A stretch of DNA of 64,000 nucleotides from Promethearchaeati archaeon (GTDB lineage: Archaea > Asgardarchaeota > Heimdallarchaeia > JABLTI01). The position numbers and the translations under genes were made by a program. The stretch is taken from NCBI GenBank assembly GCA_013166835.1, contig JABLTI010000003.1:1-64000 (forward strand), written 5' to 3'. This document shows, in pieces, positions 20,961 to 30,611 of this stretch (the first letter of the stretch is position 1; every line of letters starts with the position of its first letter). Under the pieces are notes generated by a model. That model was not told the DNA's origin. It saw only the letters and a list, made by a program, of their open reading frames with translations, and made no database searches.

Positions 20961-21581
20961 CTATTTTGGATGACGAATCATAACCCAATGGGGAATTTCT
21001 GTATTAGGTATTTTCTCTTTAGTAACGACTTCATACCCAAATCGTTTGTAGATTTCTACATTAGTTGGATTCTGTGTTTCTAGTAAGCTTGGTAATTTCT
21101 CGATATCGATTCTATTAAGCATTGTTCGTAAAAGCAAACTCCCGAAACCTTTACCTTGATGTTCTGGTGCAACACCTATAGGCGATAAATACCAATGTTT
21201 AAAGTTTCCATATTTGTTGTGCATTTCAGAAGAAAATCTGCCAATAGGCATCATTCTACTTATGTTGTCCTTTTTCAGTTTCAGATATAATTTCATACCA
21301 CCGGCTCTAAGCTGTTTAAACATGTTCATCACGTATTTATCACTAAGATACCAGATTGCTAGTCCCTCGATCTCAGGTGAAGGAGCATATATTTCACCGA
21401 ATTTTAATCCATATGAAACTGTAAAGTTGAAATAATGAGCTGATTGTTCCTTTCTAGTTTCATCGTCTGGAAACATATATTGTGTTAGAGGATCAGAATA
21501 AAATGCATCTGCTAGAACTTTAGCAGCTTTTTTGAGATCTCTTCTCTTTAATTTATACAAAGTAGTTTGATCTTTTTTCAT
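20961..21581 (-). CDS. GNAT-family N-acetyltransferase
   Basis: LSPIGVAPEHQGKGFGSLLLRTML acetyl-CoA binding motif; LLETQNPTNVEIYKRFGYEVV. Confidence 0.9.
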   Translation of the reverse strand: MKKDQTTLYKLKRRDLKKAAKVLADAFYSDPLTQYMFPDDETRKEQSAHYFNFTVSYGLKFGEIYAPSPEIEGLAIWYLSDKYVMNMFKQLRAGGMKLYLKLKKDNISRMMPIGRFSSEMHNKYGNFKHWYLSPIGVAPEHQGKGFGSLLLRTMLNRIDIEKLPSLLETQNPTNVEIYKRFGYEVVTKEKIPNTEIPHWVMIRHPK

Positions 21582-21634
21582 GAATTCTATTAGTTCTCAT
21601 GATAATTAAGAGTAACTTTTCAAAGTAAATGTAA

Positions 21635-21745
21635 GTAGAAGAAACAATTGTGAAAGCTCATAATGAAGATCTAGTAGGTATGAAATTTATAGTTGTTAAT
21701 GAAATCGCTGACGGAAAAATCAAACGATTCTGGTGTGTACAATAA
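21635..21745 (+). pseudogene. possible short gene remnant, SnoaL-like C-terminal end
   Basis: In-frame VEETIVKAHNEDLVGMKFIVVNEIADGKIKRFWCVQ* immediately after an upstream TAA; resembles the terminal strand-helix region of SnoaL-like folds. Confidence 0.3.
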
Positions 21746-21841
21746 CAAAGTAAATTACATGTTTTTGATATAATACTTATCAAAACAAGATTAGAAATAA
21801 TCCTTTTTACAAGTAATATTGAAGTTATCTAATTAATTCAA

Positions 21842-22774
21842 TTGGATTTGTTTAGAATGGAAGATCTGATCATTGCTTTACCATCAAGTTGCACAGAAAT
21901 TGAAACACCACTATTGATAGCAAGCATTCGAAAATTCGCAGGAAAGTTTGCTAATTCTCCGATATGGGTAGTTACTACAAAGAAGAATATAGAAATTCCA
22001 AGTAAAATGATTGATTTCTTTAATTCTATGAATGTTACTATAATTTATCTCAATGATACTTCAGATGTTATAAAATTGCCTTTTATTGGCTTCACTCAAT
22101 GTGCAGCAAAAGCAGAATCATTAGCTAAAGGAAAAACGAAATTTTTGGTTTGGCTAGGAACAAATTCGCTGGTAATTAACGAACCAGATGAATTTATCTT
22201 AGCTGATGGTATTAACTTGGGTTATAGACCTGTTCATCATACACTAATTGGTTCACTTTACGACAAACCAATTGATGCTTTCTGGGAAATGATCTATCAG
22301 AAATGCAATGTTGATGAAAACAAAGTCTTCCCAATGAAAACTCACATCGATGGAAATACCCTTCGTCCATACATTAATTCAGGTTTCTTGATTGTTAGAC
22401 CAGAAAAACAATTCCTACAAACATGGGCAGAACATTACAAAAATATGATTTATGATGAAGATATCGAAGATTTCTTCAGAAAAGATGAACTCTATACCAT
22501 CTTCACCCATCAAGCTGTTTTATCGAGTCTTTTCTTAACTGAATTTACGAAAGAAGAAACATATCAGTTACCTTTCGAATATTGTTATCCAATACATCTT
22601 TTTCACGAAAGCTTAGAAGTTTTACAACCAGAATCAATTAGTCAAATGATTACTTTTAGATTGTATATTGATAAATTGCTAAATCCAGAATGGAGAGCTA
22701 GCATACCAATTGATGAGCCTTTGAAAACATGGTTTGAAAATAAACTGGAAGAATATACAGAACTAACAAAATAG
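21842..22774 (+). CDS. hypothetical protein, possibly glycosyltransferase-like (GT-A type)
   Basis: 310 aa; LIASIRKFAGKFANSPIWVVTTKK..., FLVWLGTNSLV, YINSGFLIVRPEKQFLQTW resemble nucleotide-sugar transferase segments; TTG start (ATG alternative at 21857). Confidence 0.5.
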   Translation: MDLFRMEDLIIALPSSCTEIETPLLIASIRKFAGKFANSPIWVVTTKKNIEIPSKMIDFFNSMNVTIIYLNDTSDVIKLPFIGFTQCAAKAESLAKGKTKFLVWLGTNSLVINEPDEFILADGINLGYRPVHHTLIGSLYDKPIDAFWEMIYQKCNVDENKVFPMKTHIDGNTLRPYINSGFLIVRPEKQFLQTWAEHYKNMIYDEDIEDFFRKDELYTIFTHQAVLSSLFLTEFTKEETYQLPFEYCYPIHLFHESLEVLQPESISQMITFRLYIDKLLNPEWRASIPIDEPLKTWFENKLEEYTELTK

Positions 22775-22826
22775 TAACGTTCTTGCTCACCAGATATTCT
22801 TTTATTTTGGAAATTATAGTTAATTT

Positions 22827-24023
22827 ATGAGAGTACTTTTACTTGGTGTAGGTTTACAAGGGATTGCTACATTACATGATCTTGCTAATTCAAAAGGAGT
22901 TAATGAGATTATAGCAGCAGATATTGAGATTGAAAATGTAAAAAAATTAGTTGCTCGAAAGCAATATACTAATGTATCTTATGAATTTCTTAATGCCAAT
23001 AAACAAGAGAATATTGATCAATTAATGGCTCAGAAACCAGATGTTGTTATAGATTTGTTGCCAGTAACTTTTATGGATAAAATTACAAAATCTGCAATTG
23101 ATCATGGTTTAAATTTGGTAAATACTTTTTACACATCTCCTTACTTGAGAAAAAACGCAGAGAAAGTTAAAGAAAAAGGAATAACTATTCTTCCTGAATT
23201 TGGTTTTGATCCAGGAATTGATTTAGTAATTCTAGGAGAAGCAAGGAAGGGATTAGAAGATATTGAATTAATTAACAGTTATGGTGCTGGAATTCCTGAA
23301 GCTATAGCTTGTAATAATCCTCTGAATTACAAAGTTACTTGGACTTTTGAAGGTGTATTAAGATCATATTTCAGAAAAGGAATTCTAATTAAAAATGGAA
23401 AAATCGTTGAAATAGAAGAAAATAAGATGTTTCATCCAAATAATATTCATGAAGTTATCATAAAAGGGGTTGGAAAATTAGAAGCTATTCCAAATGGTGA
23501 TGCCGTTAAATATTTAGAATTAATTGGTATAAAAAAGGGTTCCAAAGAATATAAAATGATTAAAGAAATGGGTAGGTATTCAATGCGTTGGCCTGGTCAT
23601 TCCTCATTATGGAAGACTCTTGTCGATTTACATTTCCTTGACAACGAACCTATTATTATAAATAATAATGAAATTAACAGGCGGAAATTCATTTCTAAAA
23701 TAATTGAACCTCATATCCAACTCCAACCTCATGAAAGAGACTTGGCAATTATCCGAGTTGAATTAATTGGTGAAAAAGAAGGTAAAAGAACTCGAGTAAT
23801 TTATGATATGGTTGATAAAAGAGATCTAAAAACAGGCTTTACAGCTATGAGTCGAACTGTTGGATTTACTGCTAGTATAGGTGCTCAATTAGTAGGCTTA
23901 GGAAAAATAACCAAAAAAGGTCTATTATCCCCGGTAAATGATATTCCATTTAACATACTAAATGATGAACTAAAAAAGAGAAATATTATAATTAATTCAT
24001 CAACTGAAATTCTTACTTCGTAA
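22827..24023 (+). CDS. saccharopine dehydrogenase family protein
   Basis: LLLGVGLQGIATLHDLA Rossmann motif; LPEFGFDPGIDLVILGEA; 398 aa. Confidence 0.85.
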   Translation: MRVLLLGVGLQGIATLHDLANSKGVNEIIAADIEIENVKKLVARKQYTNVSYEFLNANKQENIDQLMAQKPDVVIDLLPVTFMDKITKSAIDHGLNLVNTFYTSPYLRKNAEKVKEKGITILPEFGFDPGIDLVILGEARKGLEDIELINSYGAGIPEAIACNNPLNYKVTWTFEGVLRSYFRKGILIKNGKIVEIEENKMFHPNNIHEVIIKGVGKLEAIPNGDAVKYLELIGIKKGSKEYKMIKEMGRYSMRWPGHSSLWKTLVDLHFLDNEPIIINNNEINRRKFISKIIEPHIQLQPHERDLAIIRVELIGEKEGKRTRVIYDMVDKRDLKTGFTAMSRTVGFTASIGAQLVGLGKITKKGLLSPVNDIPFNILNDELKKRNIIINSSTEILTS

Positions 24024-24486
24024 TAGTTGACTCCTCAAAGGCAATCAACCATTTCTTTTTCTCAATTCCTCCCCCAAAGCCACGTAGTTTTCCATCACTA
24101 CCTATCACTCTATGACAAGGCACTATGATACTAATAGGATTCTTTGCATTCGCACTTCCTACTGCTCTTATGGCATTCTTATTTCCAATTCTATTAGCTA
24201 ATTCCTTGTAAGTTATTGTTTGGCCTAAAGGTATTATCTGTAATTCATTCCAAACTTTTACTTGAAAATCCGTTCCCAATAAATTTAAGCTAAGATTGAA
24301 TACTTGGAGTTTACCTAGGAAATAGTTTTCTAATTGCTCCAAGGCTTCTATCATAATTAGAGGCATATTTTTACTTGTTTCCCCTTTATTCTCAACAAAA
24401 ATGCATTTTAGAACACTAGTATCTGAGCTAACTAATTCAATATAACCAATTGGGGATTTGAAATATTCAGTGAATTCCTCACTCAT
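24013..24486 (-). CDS. ogt: methylated-DNA--protein-cysteine methyltransferase
   Basis: PIGYIELVSSD..., FQVKVWNELQIIPLGQTITYKELA, IIVPCHRVIGSDGKLRGFGGG. Confidence 0.95.
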   Translation of the reverse strand: MSEEFTEYFKSPIGYIELVSSDTSVLKCIFVENKGETSKNMPLIMIEALEQLENYFLGKLQVFNLSLNLLGTDFQVKVWNELQIIPLGQTITYKELANRIGNKNAIRAVGSANAKNPISIIVPCHRVIGSDGKLRGFGGGIEKKKWLIAFEESTITK

Positions 24487-25030
24487 TCATCTTTCTCCAA
24501 TCTCGTTGTAGAATATCCATTATAATTTCATCTTGATATTTGCCATCCATGAATCTACTTTCTCTTCTTCTACCAACTTCTTTAAAACTCAATTTCTTAT
24601 ACACATAAATGGCTCTTTTATTATTAGGATAAACGCTTAATTCAATACGATGCAAATTTTGGTAATTAAATCCAAAATCAAGTATTACGTTCATTGCATC
24701 TGTTCCATAACCCTTATCCCAATTTTCTTTACTATAGATCATTATTCCTAAATCTGCAGAACGAGCTCTATTTCGTTGAATGTATATTGAAGCATGACCT
24801 AGAAATTCGTTAGTATCTTTTCTTTCTATTGCAAAAATGTAAGCTTTCCCTTCACTTCTAAGTTTCCAAGAATTCTTAATAAAATCTTCTCTATCTTGCC
24901 TTGAATCAGGGATTGCACTTCCAATATTATGTCTGATGTCCAAATCATTCCAGTGTTCCATCATTGCATCTAAATCTGTTAACTCTAAGGATCTAAGTCT
25001 TACTTTCTCACCTTCAAACAAGTGAATCAC
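24479..25030 (-). CDS. RimJ/RimL-type GNAT acetyltransferase
   Basis: VRLRSLELTDLDAMMEHWND, GIMIYSKENWDKGYGTDAMNVILDFGF, NKRAIYVYKKLSFKEVG. Confidence 0.9.
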   Translation of the reverse strand: MIHLFEGEKVRLRSLELTDLDAMMEHWNDLDIRHNIGSAIPDSRQDREDFIKNSWKLRSEGKAYIFAIERKDTNEFLGHASIYIQRNRARSADLGIMIYSKENWDKGYGTDAMNVILDFGFNYQNLHRIELSVYPNNKRAIYVYKKLSFKEVGRRRESRFMDGKYQDEIIMDILQRDWRKMNE

Positions 25031-25045
25031 CTTTGCTTAATTATT

Positions 25046-25942
25046 CTAATCAATGAAGATGTTCTTCGGGAGAACCGCTCGAACTCCGGGAGTAATATCC
25101 ACGAATTGACTTACTCTGAAATCCACAGCACAACTACAAAGAGCATATGCTTCTTCTCGAGTGAGATTTTTCTCCACTACAAGCCAATGAATCATATCTC
25201 TGAGTGCTTGTTTTGCAGCATCATCTGCAGTTTCACCCCAAGCTGTTGTCATGAAGTATTCATCTGTTTCATATTGTGGCCGTTTAATTTTCTTCTTTTT
25301 ATTAACTACTAGTTTAATTGTAACGTTTGCATCTATTTCAACTGCTGTACCACAGACTTCTCCATCACCTTGTACTGCATGAACATCTCCAACACCGAAA
25401 AGTGCACCTTCAACAAATATTGGTAAATAAACAATAGTCCCAACTCTACATGCCTTAGAATCCATATTGCCGCCATATTCTTTGGGAATTAATGTGCCAT
25501 GAGACCCCTCAGGAGGAGCTACAATTATTGTTCCAGGGAAAGGATCAATTGGAATCTTTATCTTATCACTGAATTCAGCAAATCCATCCTTTATCGGTAT
25601 AATTCTTGTCCATGGTTCAGGATAATCCTCATGTATAAAACCAAAATTAGGTATTATGCAACAGGATCCTTGTTCCGCTAAATCTATTTTCTCTATATGA
25701 ACTTCAAGAGTGTCACCAGGTTCTGCTCCTTCAACAAATACTGGTCCAGTTGCAGGATTAATGTGGTCCATATCGAAATTAATTGGTAAATCCTCTGGTT
25801 TCTGAATTACTTGATTGAATGCATCACGACATTCAAAAATAACCGTTTCTCCAGACTTGATTGTAAGAACTGGTTTATTCTCTCTATCTGCTTTGAAAAC
25901 AACATCTTTCATAGATACTCTGTGAATTTTTTCTTTTGGCAT
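25046..25942 (-). CDS. acetamidase/formamidase family protein
   Basis: NPATGPVFVEGAEPGDTLEVHI, IVAPPEGSHGTLIPKEYGGNMDSK, GDVHAVQGDGEVCGTAVE. Confidence 0.92.
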   Translation of the reverse strand: MPKEKIHRVSMKDVVFKADRENKPVLTIKSGETVIFECRDAFNQVIQKPEDLPINFDMDHINPATGPVFVEGAEPGDTLEVHIEKIDLAEQGSCCIIPNFGFIHEDYPEPWTRIIPIKDGFAEFSDKIKIPIDPFPGTIIVAPPEGSHGTLIPKEYGGNMDSKACRVGTIVYLPIFVEGALFGVGDVHAVQGDGEVCGTAVEIDANVTIKLVVNKKKKIKRPQYETDEYFMTTAWGETADDAAKQALRDMIHWLVVEKNLTREEAYALCSCAVDFRVSQFVDITPGVRAVLPKNIFID

Positions 25943-26045
25943 TTCAATCAGTAATAATGAGAATATATTGAAATAAAAATATTACATTGATATAAGTTTC
26001 AAATAAAGCGATTAAATTTATTAAGTCTATAAATTTTGTATCTTT

Positions 26046-26804
26046 ATGAAAGAGATTTATGAGATGCAAGTAAAGCCAAGAGCTTTAGACATAACTGTAG
26101 ATGAAGAAGTGAGATTCACAGCAATAGTAGATTATTTACAATTAATTGCTTACGAACATGCGTATAATCTTGAATTGAGTTTCCAGCAGACTTTCAAAAA
26201 AAATTTGACTTGGTATTTGCTTAGAAATTATATTGAAATGCACAAATATCCAAAGTTAAATGATTTATTAACAGTCCGATCTTGGGTTGCTCACAGCGAG
26301 AGTGATATGTATTCCTTAAGGGATTTTCAAATTCTAGATGAATCAGGAAAGCTAGTCTGTAGTGCAACTACTAGTTGGATTTTGTATCATTTCATAAAAA
26401 AACGACCTGTCAGCTATATAGCTCATTTTTCTGATAGACCATTCCGACATGAGCGATCAGTTGTTTATGACTTTCCAAAATTAGAATTACCAGAAAAAAT
26501 TGATGAAAAAGTGGAATTGACAGTAAGACGATCAGATCTTGACCTCAATAAACATGTAAATAATAGGGTGTATCTAGAATGGGTTATTGAAAGCATGCCA
26601 AAGAAGTATATAGAGAAATATCGTATTTCTAAATTTGAAATCAGCTTCAAAGGACAAGCATTCCACAAAGACAAAGTTTTAGTGGAAACAGAAATTAAAA
26701 AACTGGCAAAAAAAGAAGATGGAATTGTAGCAATTAGCAAAATAAGTAAAATGAAAAAAGGAGAATTGTTAACTAAAGTGAAATCCTATTGGAAATCAAT
26801 TTAG
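26046..26804 (+). CDS. acyl-ACP thioesterase-like hotdog protein (FatA/FatB-type double hotdog)
   Basis: LTWYLLRNYIEMHKYPKLNDLLTVRSWV, SATTSWILYHFIKKRPV, RRSDLDLNKHVNNRVYLEWVIESMP. Confidence 0.85.
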   Translation: MKEIYEMQVKPRALDITVDEEVRFTAIVDYLQLIAYEHAYNLELSFQQTFKKNLTWYLLRNYIEMHKYPKLNDLLTVRSWVAHSESDMYSLRDFQILDESGKLVCSATTSWILYHFIKKRPVSYIAHFSDRPFRHERSVVYDFPKLELPEKIDEKVELTVRRSDLDLNKHVNNRVYLEWVIESMPKKYIEKYRISKFEISFKGQAFHKDKVLVETEIKKLAKKEDGIVAISKISKMKKGELLTKVKSYWKSI

Positions 26805-27391
26805 TTTTGCTTTTCGTGAAAAGCTTTTTCTCCGTATTCGAAAGCTCTTTTATTGGATTCGACAGTCTCTGGTGGAACCATATCCAAGATGGTATTTAGT
26901 AGAGTGTCTCGTTTTATCGGTAATTCTTCTGATGATGCTAAACTTCCAAGCATAACAACATTTGTCATAACTTGAGATCCTGCTTTAATTGCTAGTTTTG
27001 AGGCTTCTATCTCGACTAATTCTTGTGTCTCACTAAGTCTTGAAACAATTTCGTCTATTTCTGGGTAATTGGATAAGCCAAGATGGGCATCAACACCAAT
27101 GTATGGTTCATTGTTTAAGAGTACTTTCGCATTATCCTTCATTAATTTCATTTGTCTTAATGCTTCAAGTGGTTCAAAAGCAAGAAGAATGTCACCACTT
27201 CTTTGAGGCATGATAACGCCTTTAGCATCAGAACCAATTCGTAAGTAGGAGACAACAGTTCCACCTCGAATTGCTAAACCATGAGAAGCTCCAATTCTAA
27301 CATTAAAACCTTCTTTCATAGCAGCTTGAGCAAGAATTCTTGTAGTAAGAATGATGCCGTTTCCACCAACGCCACAAATTATTATATTCAT
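26801..27391 (-). CDS. iorB: indolepyruvate:ferredoxin oxidoreductase beta subunit
   Basis: MNIIICGVGGNGIILTTRILAQAAMKEGFNVRIGASHGLAIRGGTVVSYLRIG; coupled to iorA. Confidence 0.88.
   Translation of the reverse strand: MNIIICGVGGNGIILTTRILAQAAMKEGFNVRIGASHGLAIRGGTVVSYLRIGSDAKGVIMPQRSGDILLAFEPLEALRQMKLMKDNAKVLLNNEPYIGVDAHLGLSNYPEIDEIVSRLSETQELVEIEASKLAIKAGSQVMTNVVMLGSLASSEELPIKRDTLLNTILDMVPPETVESNKRAFEYGEKAFHEKQN
26809..26829 (+). terminator. hairpin plus T-run after the thioesterase gene, lying inside iorB
   Basis: GCTTTTC-GT-GAAAAGC then TTTTTC. Confidence 0.5.
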
Positions 27392-29349
27392 CTTCCAGCA
27401 ACCACCTGTTTTGTTTTTAAGGGAATTTGTTCTTCCCTTGGAATTGAAATAGCTTGCTTAGGACAGACTTGGACACAAAGTGCACAACCATTACAATTGG
27501 GTAATATTACTAGATGTTCATTTTCGCCACTTGATGACCAACCGAATGCAGGACAACCAAGTTTCTTCATACAGACCTTACAACCCGTGCAAATTTCTGC
27601 AGCTACTCTGGCTCTAGTTACTTTTTCTTTGGTAATTCGACGTTCTCTTCCAGCAAGAATGGCACATTCTCCACGAGAGATTATTACCTTGGGTCCTTCA
27701 TCTTCGATATGTCTAGTTATTGTATCTTGGAGAAGTTCGGTGTGAAATGATTCAACAACTTTGACATTCTCAATACCAAGACCGTTAACAATATTAGCCA
27801 AATCAACCTCAGGAGTCGGGTCACCCATTAAATTACGGCCTGTGCAAGCATTGGGTTGATGTCCTGTCATTCCGGTTATCGAATTATCAAAAATAATAAC
27901 AGTTATCTTTGATCTGTGCTGTACAGCATTCAAAAGTGATGGTATGCCTGAATGCAAGAATGTCCCATCTCCTATCACAGCTAAGATTGGTTCTTTCACC
28001 CCTGATTGGTACATACCAGAAGCCATAGCTATTGAAGCTCCCATACAAATACAGGTATCAATTCCTGCTATTGGTTCATGAACTCCTTGATTGTAACACC
28101 CTCTATCTCCCAGTATTACTCCACCTTTCTTGTTTTTTCTAAGGGCCTCCTTTATTGAGTAATAAGTTGCTCTATGAGGACATCCCGCGCATAGTGCTGG
28201 GACTCTCTTTGTGAGCATATCTTCTACTTCTAAGTATGGTTTAGTTAATTCCTCACTAAACTTAACTTTGAATAGCTTCTCAATTCCTCCCCCTACAAGA
28301 TCAGGATTCAATTCTCCAGTGCGAGGCATAGTCTGGTCTTCTTTTCCATGTATTATTACCTCTATACCTTCTCTTTGAGCAAAAGCTCTTATTTGCATTT
28401 CAGTTACCGGTTCACATTCTTCTACAATCAGAACTTTTTCAAGTCCTTTAAAGTAATCATTTAAGAGTTGTTTTGGTAGAGGATATGTGGTTGCTAATTT
28501 TAGCACTTTTGCACTGATTTTTGTTTTCTCTAATACTTCTTCTACATAAGGATAAGTTAGTCCAGAAGCAATAATACCAAATTCTGTTTTAAATGGATTA
28601 GTTTTTGTTGTTATTTCTCCTTTGTCTATTAAGATTACTTTATTCCAAGGATTTGATTCGTTAATCACTGCTGCTCTGTTAATTTTTTCAGATAATATGG
28701 GTTGCCTTGCTCGAGACAAAGTGGAAATCATCACATATCTCTTTGGATCTTTTTCGAAATGTCCTTCTCTTCTCGGAGGAGTAATTTCTCCAAATGTTAC
28801 ATCAAAATAAGAATGACAAATCCTTGAGGTTATTCTTACAAAAACTGGTAATTGAAGTTCCTCAGACAGTTCAAAAGCATATTTCGTCATATCTTTTGCC
28901 TCTTGACCATCCATTGGTTCAAGAACAGGGATTTTCCCTAACATTCCAAAATATCTTGTGTCTTCTGCATTTTGCGAAGAGTGTTGCCCGGGATCATCAG
29001 CAGTTACTACTACCAAACCACCATTGACTCCAGTTATGGCTATTACAAGCAAAGGATCAGCGATTAAATTCACCCCAAGCATCTTTGTAACCATGACTGA
29101 CCGAACACCTGCAAGTGCAGATCCTGCTGCAACTTCAAATGCAACAGCTTCATTAACTGAATGTTCTGCATGAAAACCTAATTGATGCGCAAGTGGTCCG
29201 AGATTATCAAGTATCTGAGTTGATGGTGTCCCAGGAAAAGCTGTTGTTATTCCTGCTCCTGCTTCTATAATTCCTCTTGCAATTGCTTCATTACCTGTTA
29301 ATAAAACTCTTTCACCTGCATCTCTTAGCAGGTTTTTATTGACTTTCAT
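27388..29349 (-). CDS. iorA: indolepyruvate:ferredoxin oxidoreductase alpha subunit
   Basis: EAGAGITTAFPGTPSTQILD, CAGCPHRATYYSIKEAL, GDGTFLHSGIPSLLNAV (ThDP), C-terminal CTGCKVCMKKLGCPAF / CNGCALCVQVCPKQAI. Confidence 0.93.
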   Translation of the reverse strand: MKVNKNLLRDAGERVLLTGNEAIARGIIEAGAGITTAFPGTPSTQILDNLGPLAHQLGFHAEHSVNEAVAFEVAAGSALAGVRSVMVTKMLGVNLIADPLLVIAITGVNGGLVVVTADDPGQHSSQNAEDTRYFGMLGKIPVLEPMDGQEAKDMTKYAFELSEELQLPVFVRITSRICHSYFDVTFGEITPPRREGHFEKDPKRYVMISTLSRARQPILSEKINRAAVINESNPWNKVILIDKGEITTKTNPFKTEFGIIASGLTYPYVEEVLEKTKISAKVLKLATTYPLPKQLLNDYFKGLEKVLIVEECEPVTEMQIRAFAQREGIEVIIHGKEDQTMPRTGELNPDLVGGGIEKLFKVKFSEELTKPYLEVEDMLTKRVPALCAGCPHRATYYSIKEALRKNKKGGVILGDRGCYNQGVHEPIAGIDTCICMGASIAMASGMYQSGVKEPILAVIGDGTFLHSGIPSLLNAVQHRSKITVIIFDNSITGMTGHQPNACTGRNLMGDPTPEVDLANIVNGLGIENVKVVESFHTELLQDTITRHIEDEGPKVIISRGECAILAGRERRITKEKVTRARVAAEICTGCKVCMKKLGCPAFGWSSSGENEHLVILPNCNGCALCVQVCPKQAISIPREEQIPLKTKQVVAGR

Positions 29350-29433
29350 ATATTACTACCTCACTGTTTTTTTTATGAAGCGGTTAGGATATATTCGTCT
29401 TGGATCAATGCTCTAACAGAATGGTTCTTTGAG

Positions 29434-29712
29434 TTATAGGTCAATTGCTAATGAAGAAATCCATCTTACCTTTTCCTTTCTATGCCATTTTTTAATTTCT
29501 TCAATTTTTACTTTGTAAAATCCACCTTTGAGTCCTAACCCAATTTTTTTGAGCAATGCTTCTTTTGTTATGAAAAGCAGTGTATGTAAAAGCTTTTCTG
29601 TTAAATCGTAGCTTTTCTTTGCTGCCTTTAATACGTTTTGACTTTTTCCCGTAAAAGGTTTCTTTAAAATGAAGATTTTCTTTGTGCAGTTTGCTAGAAA
29701 AACTAATTTCAT
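29434..29712 (-). CDS. 92-aa protein resembling the C-terminal half of a 4'-phosphopantetheinyl transferase
   Basis: FITKEALLKKIGLGLKGGFYKVKI resembles the PPTase WxxKEaxxKxxGxGL motif; overlaps the upstream stop as TAATG. Confidence 0.5.
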   Translation of the reverse strand: MKLVFLANCTKKIFILKKPFTGKSQNVLKAAKKSYDLTEKLLHTLLFITKEALLKKIGLGLKGGFYKVKIEEIKKWHRKEKVRWISSLAIDL

Positions 29713-30611
29713 TAAATATTTAAAATCTCTTTAGCAATTCTCATTGCACATCTTATTCCTTGACCTGAAGAAATAGATATTTGTCTTTCAATTTTATTTA
29801 CCAAATCGCCTATAAAATAAACTCGATTTTCTTTAACAAACTTGTCAAATTTCACTTCTGAGAGGATATGATTTTGATCTCGTCCAACTGCAACAAGAAT
29901 AAAATCTGCTACTATTTCCTCTTTACTCTTAGTCTTCACAATAGGGAGTATTTCTTCCTTTTCTTTTTTTGCAGAGAATTCTTTGATATCTTGATTTGCT
30001 TTAATTGTGATGAACTTGTTATCAGTAGCTCTTTGAACTAGTAAAGGTAAAGATTTGTAATCTTTTGTTCGAGTAATTATTGTAATATGATTCTCCCTAT
30101 TCGCTAGATTTATTGCATAATCAAATGCAGCATCGCCACTTCCAATAATGGCAATTTTCTTGTTAAAGAATAATTTCTCAAGCATTTTTGCAGGTTCATA
30201 GAATAACAACCCGTTTTCCCGTAATTCCTCTTCTCCTTTAAAATTCAGTCTTCTAGGCTTAGTTCCGGTTGCTATTACAAGATATTGACAATTATATTGA
30301 TTCTTTTTGGACTTGGCAATAAATTCATCTTGTGATTTATCAAAAGAAAGACTGATTATTTCATCTTTCACAGTTTCAATTTCTAAATACTTAAGATGTT
30401 CCTCGAGTGTATAACAAAATTCTACCCCAGAGATGCCTTTTGGAAAACCCAAATAATTCTCTATGAGATTTGCATTTCTTGCTAATCCACCAATCTTTTC
30501 CTTATCAATTAGAATAACATCTAGTCCATAGCGTTTCAATTGAACAGCAGCTGCGCATCCCGCTGGTCCTGCACCAATTACTGTTATCTGATTTTTCTTA
30601 TTTACCATCAT
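29712..30611 (-). CDS. NAD(P)/FAD-dependent oxidoreductase, thioredoxin-reductase-like, without redox CxxC
   Basis: ITVIGAGPAGCAAAVQLKRYG, GGLARNANLIENYLGFP, ATGTKPRRL, IAIIGSGDAAFDYAINLA, VYFIGDL; CxxC position reads LLFYEPAKML. ATG at 30611 with upstream GGAGAG preferred over 30659. Confidence 0.88.
   Translation of the reverse strand: MMVNKKNQITVIGAGPAGCAAAVQLKRYGLDVILIDKEKIGGLARNANLIENYLGFPKGISGVEFCYTLEEHLKYLEIETVKDEIISLSFDKSQDEFIAKSKKNQYNCQYLVIATGTKPRRLNFKGEEELRENGLLFYEPAKMLEKLFFNKKIAIIGSGDAAFDYAINLANRENHITIITRTKDYKSLPLLVQRATDNKFITIKANQDIKEFSAKKEKEEILPIVKTKSKEEIVADFILVAVGRDQNHILSEVKFDKFVKENRVYFIGDLVNKIERQISISSGQGIRCAMRIAKEILNI

Noticed and set aside
27281-29173. + strand ORFs of 62-154 aa in the iorA/iorB region
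   Set aside because: Antisense frames of well-supported IorA/IorB; no independent coding evidence.
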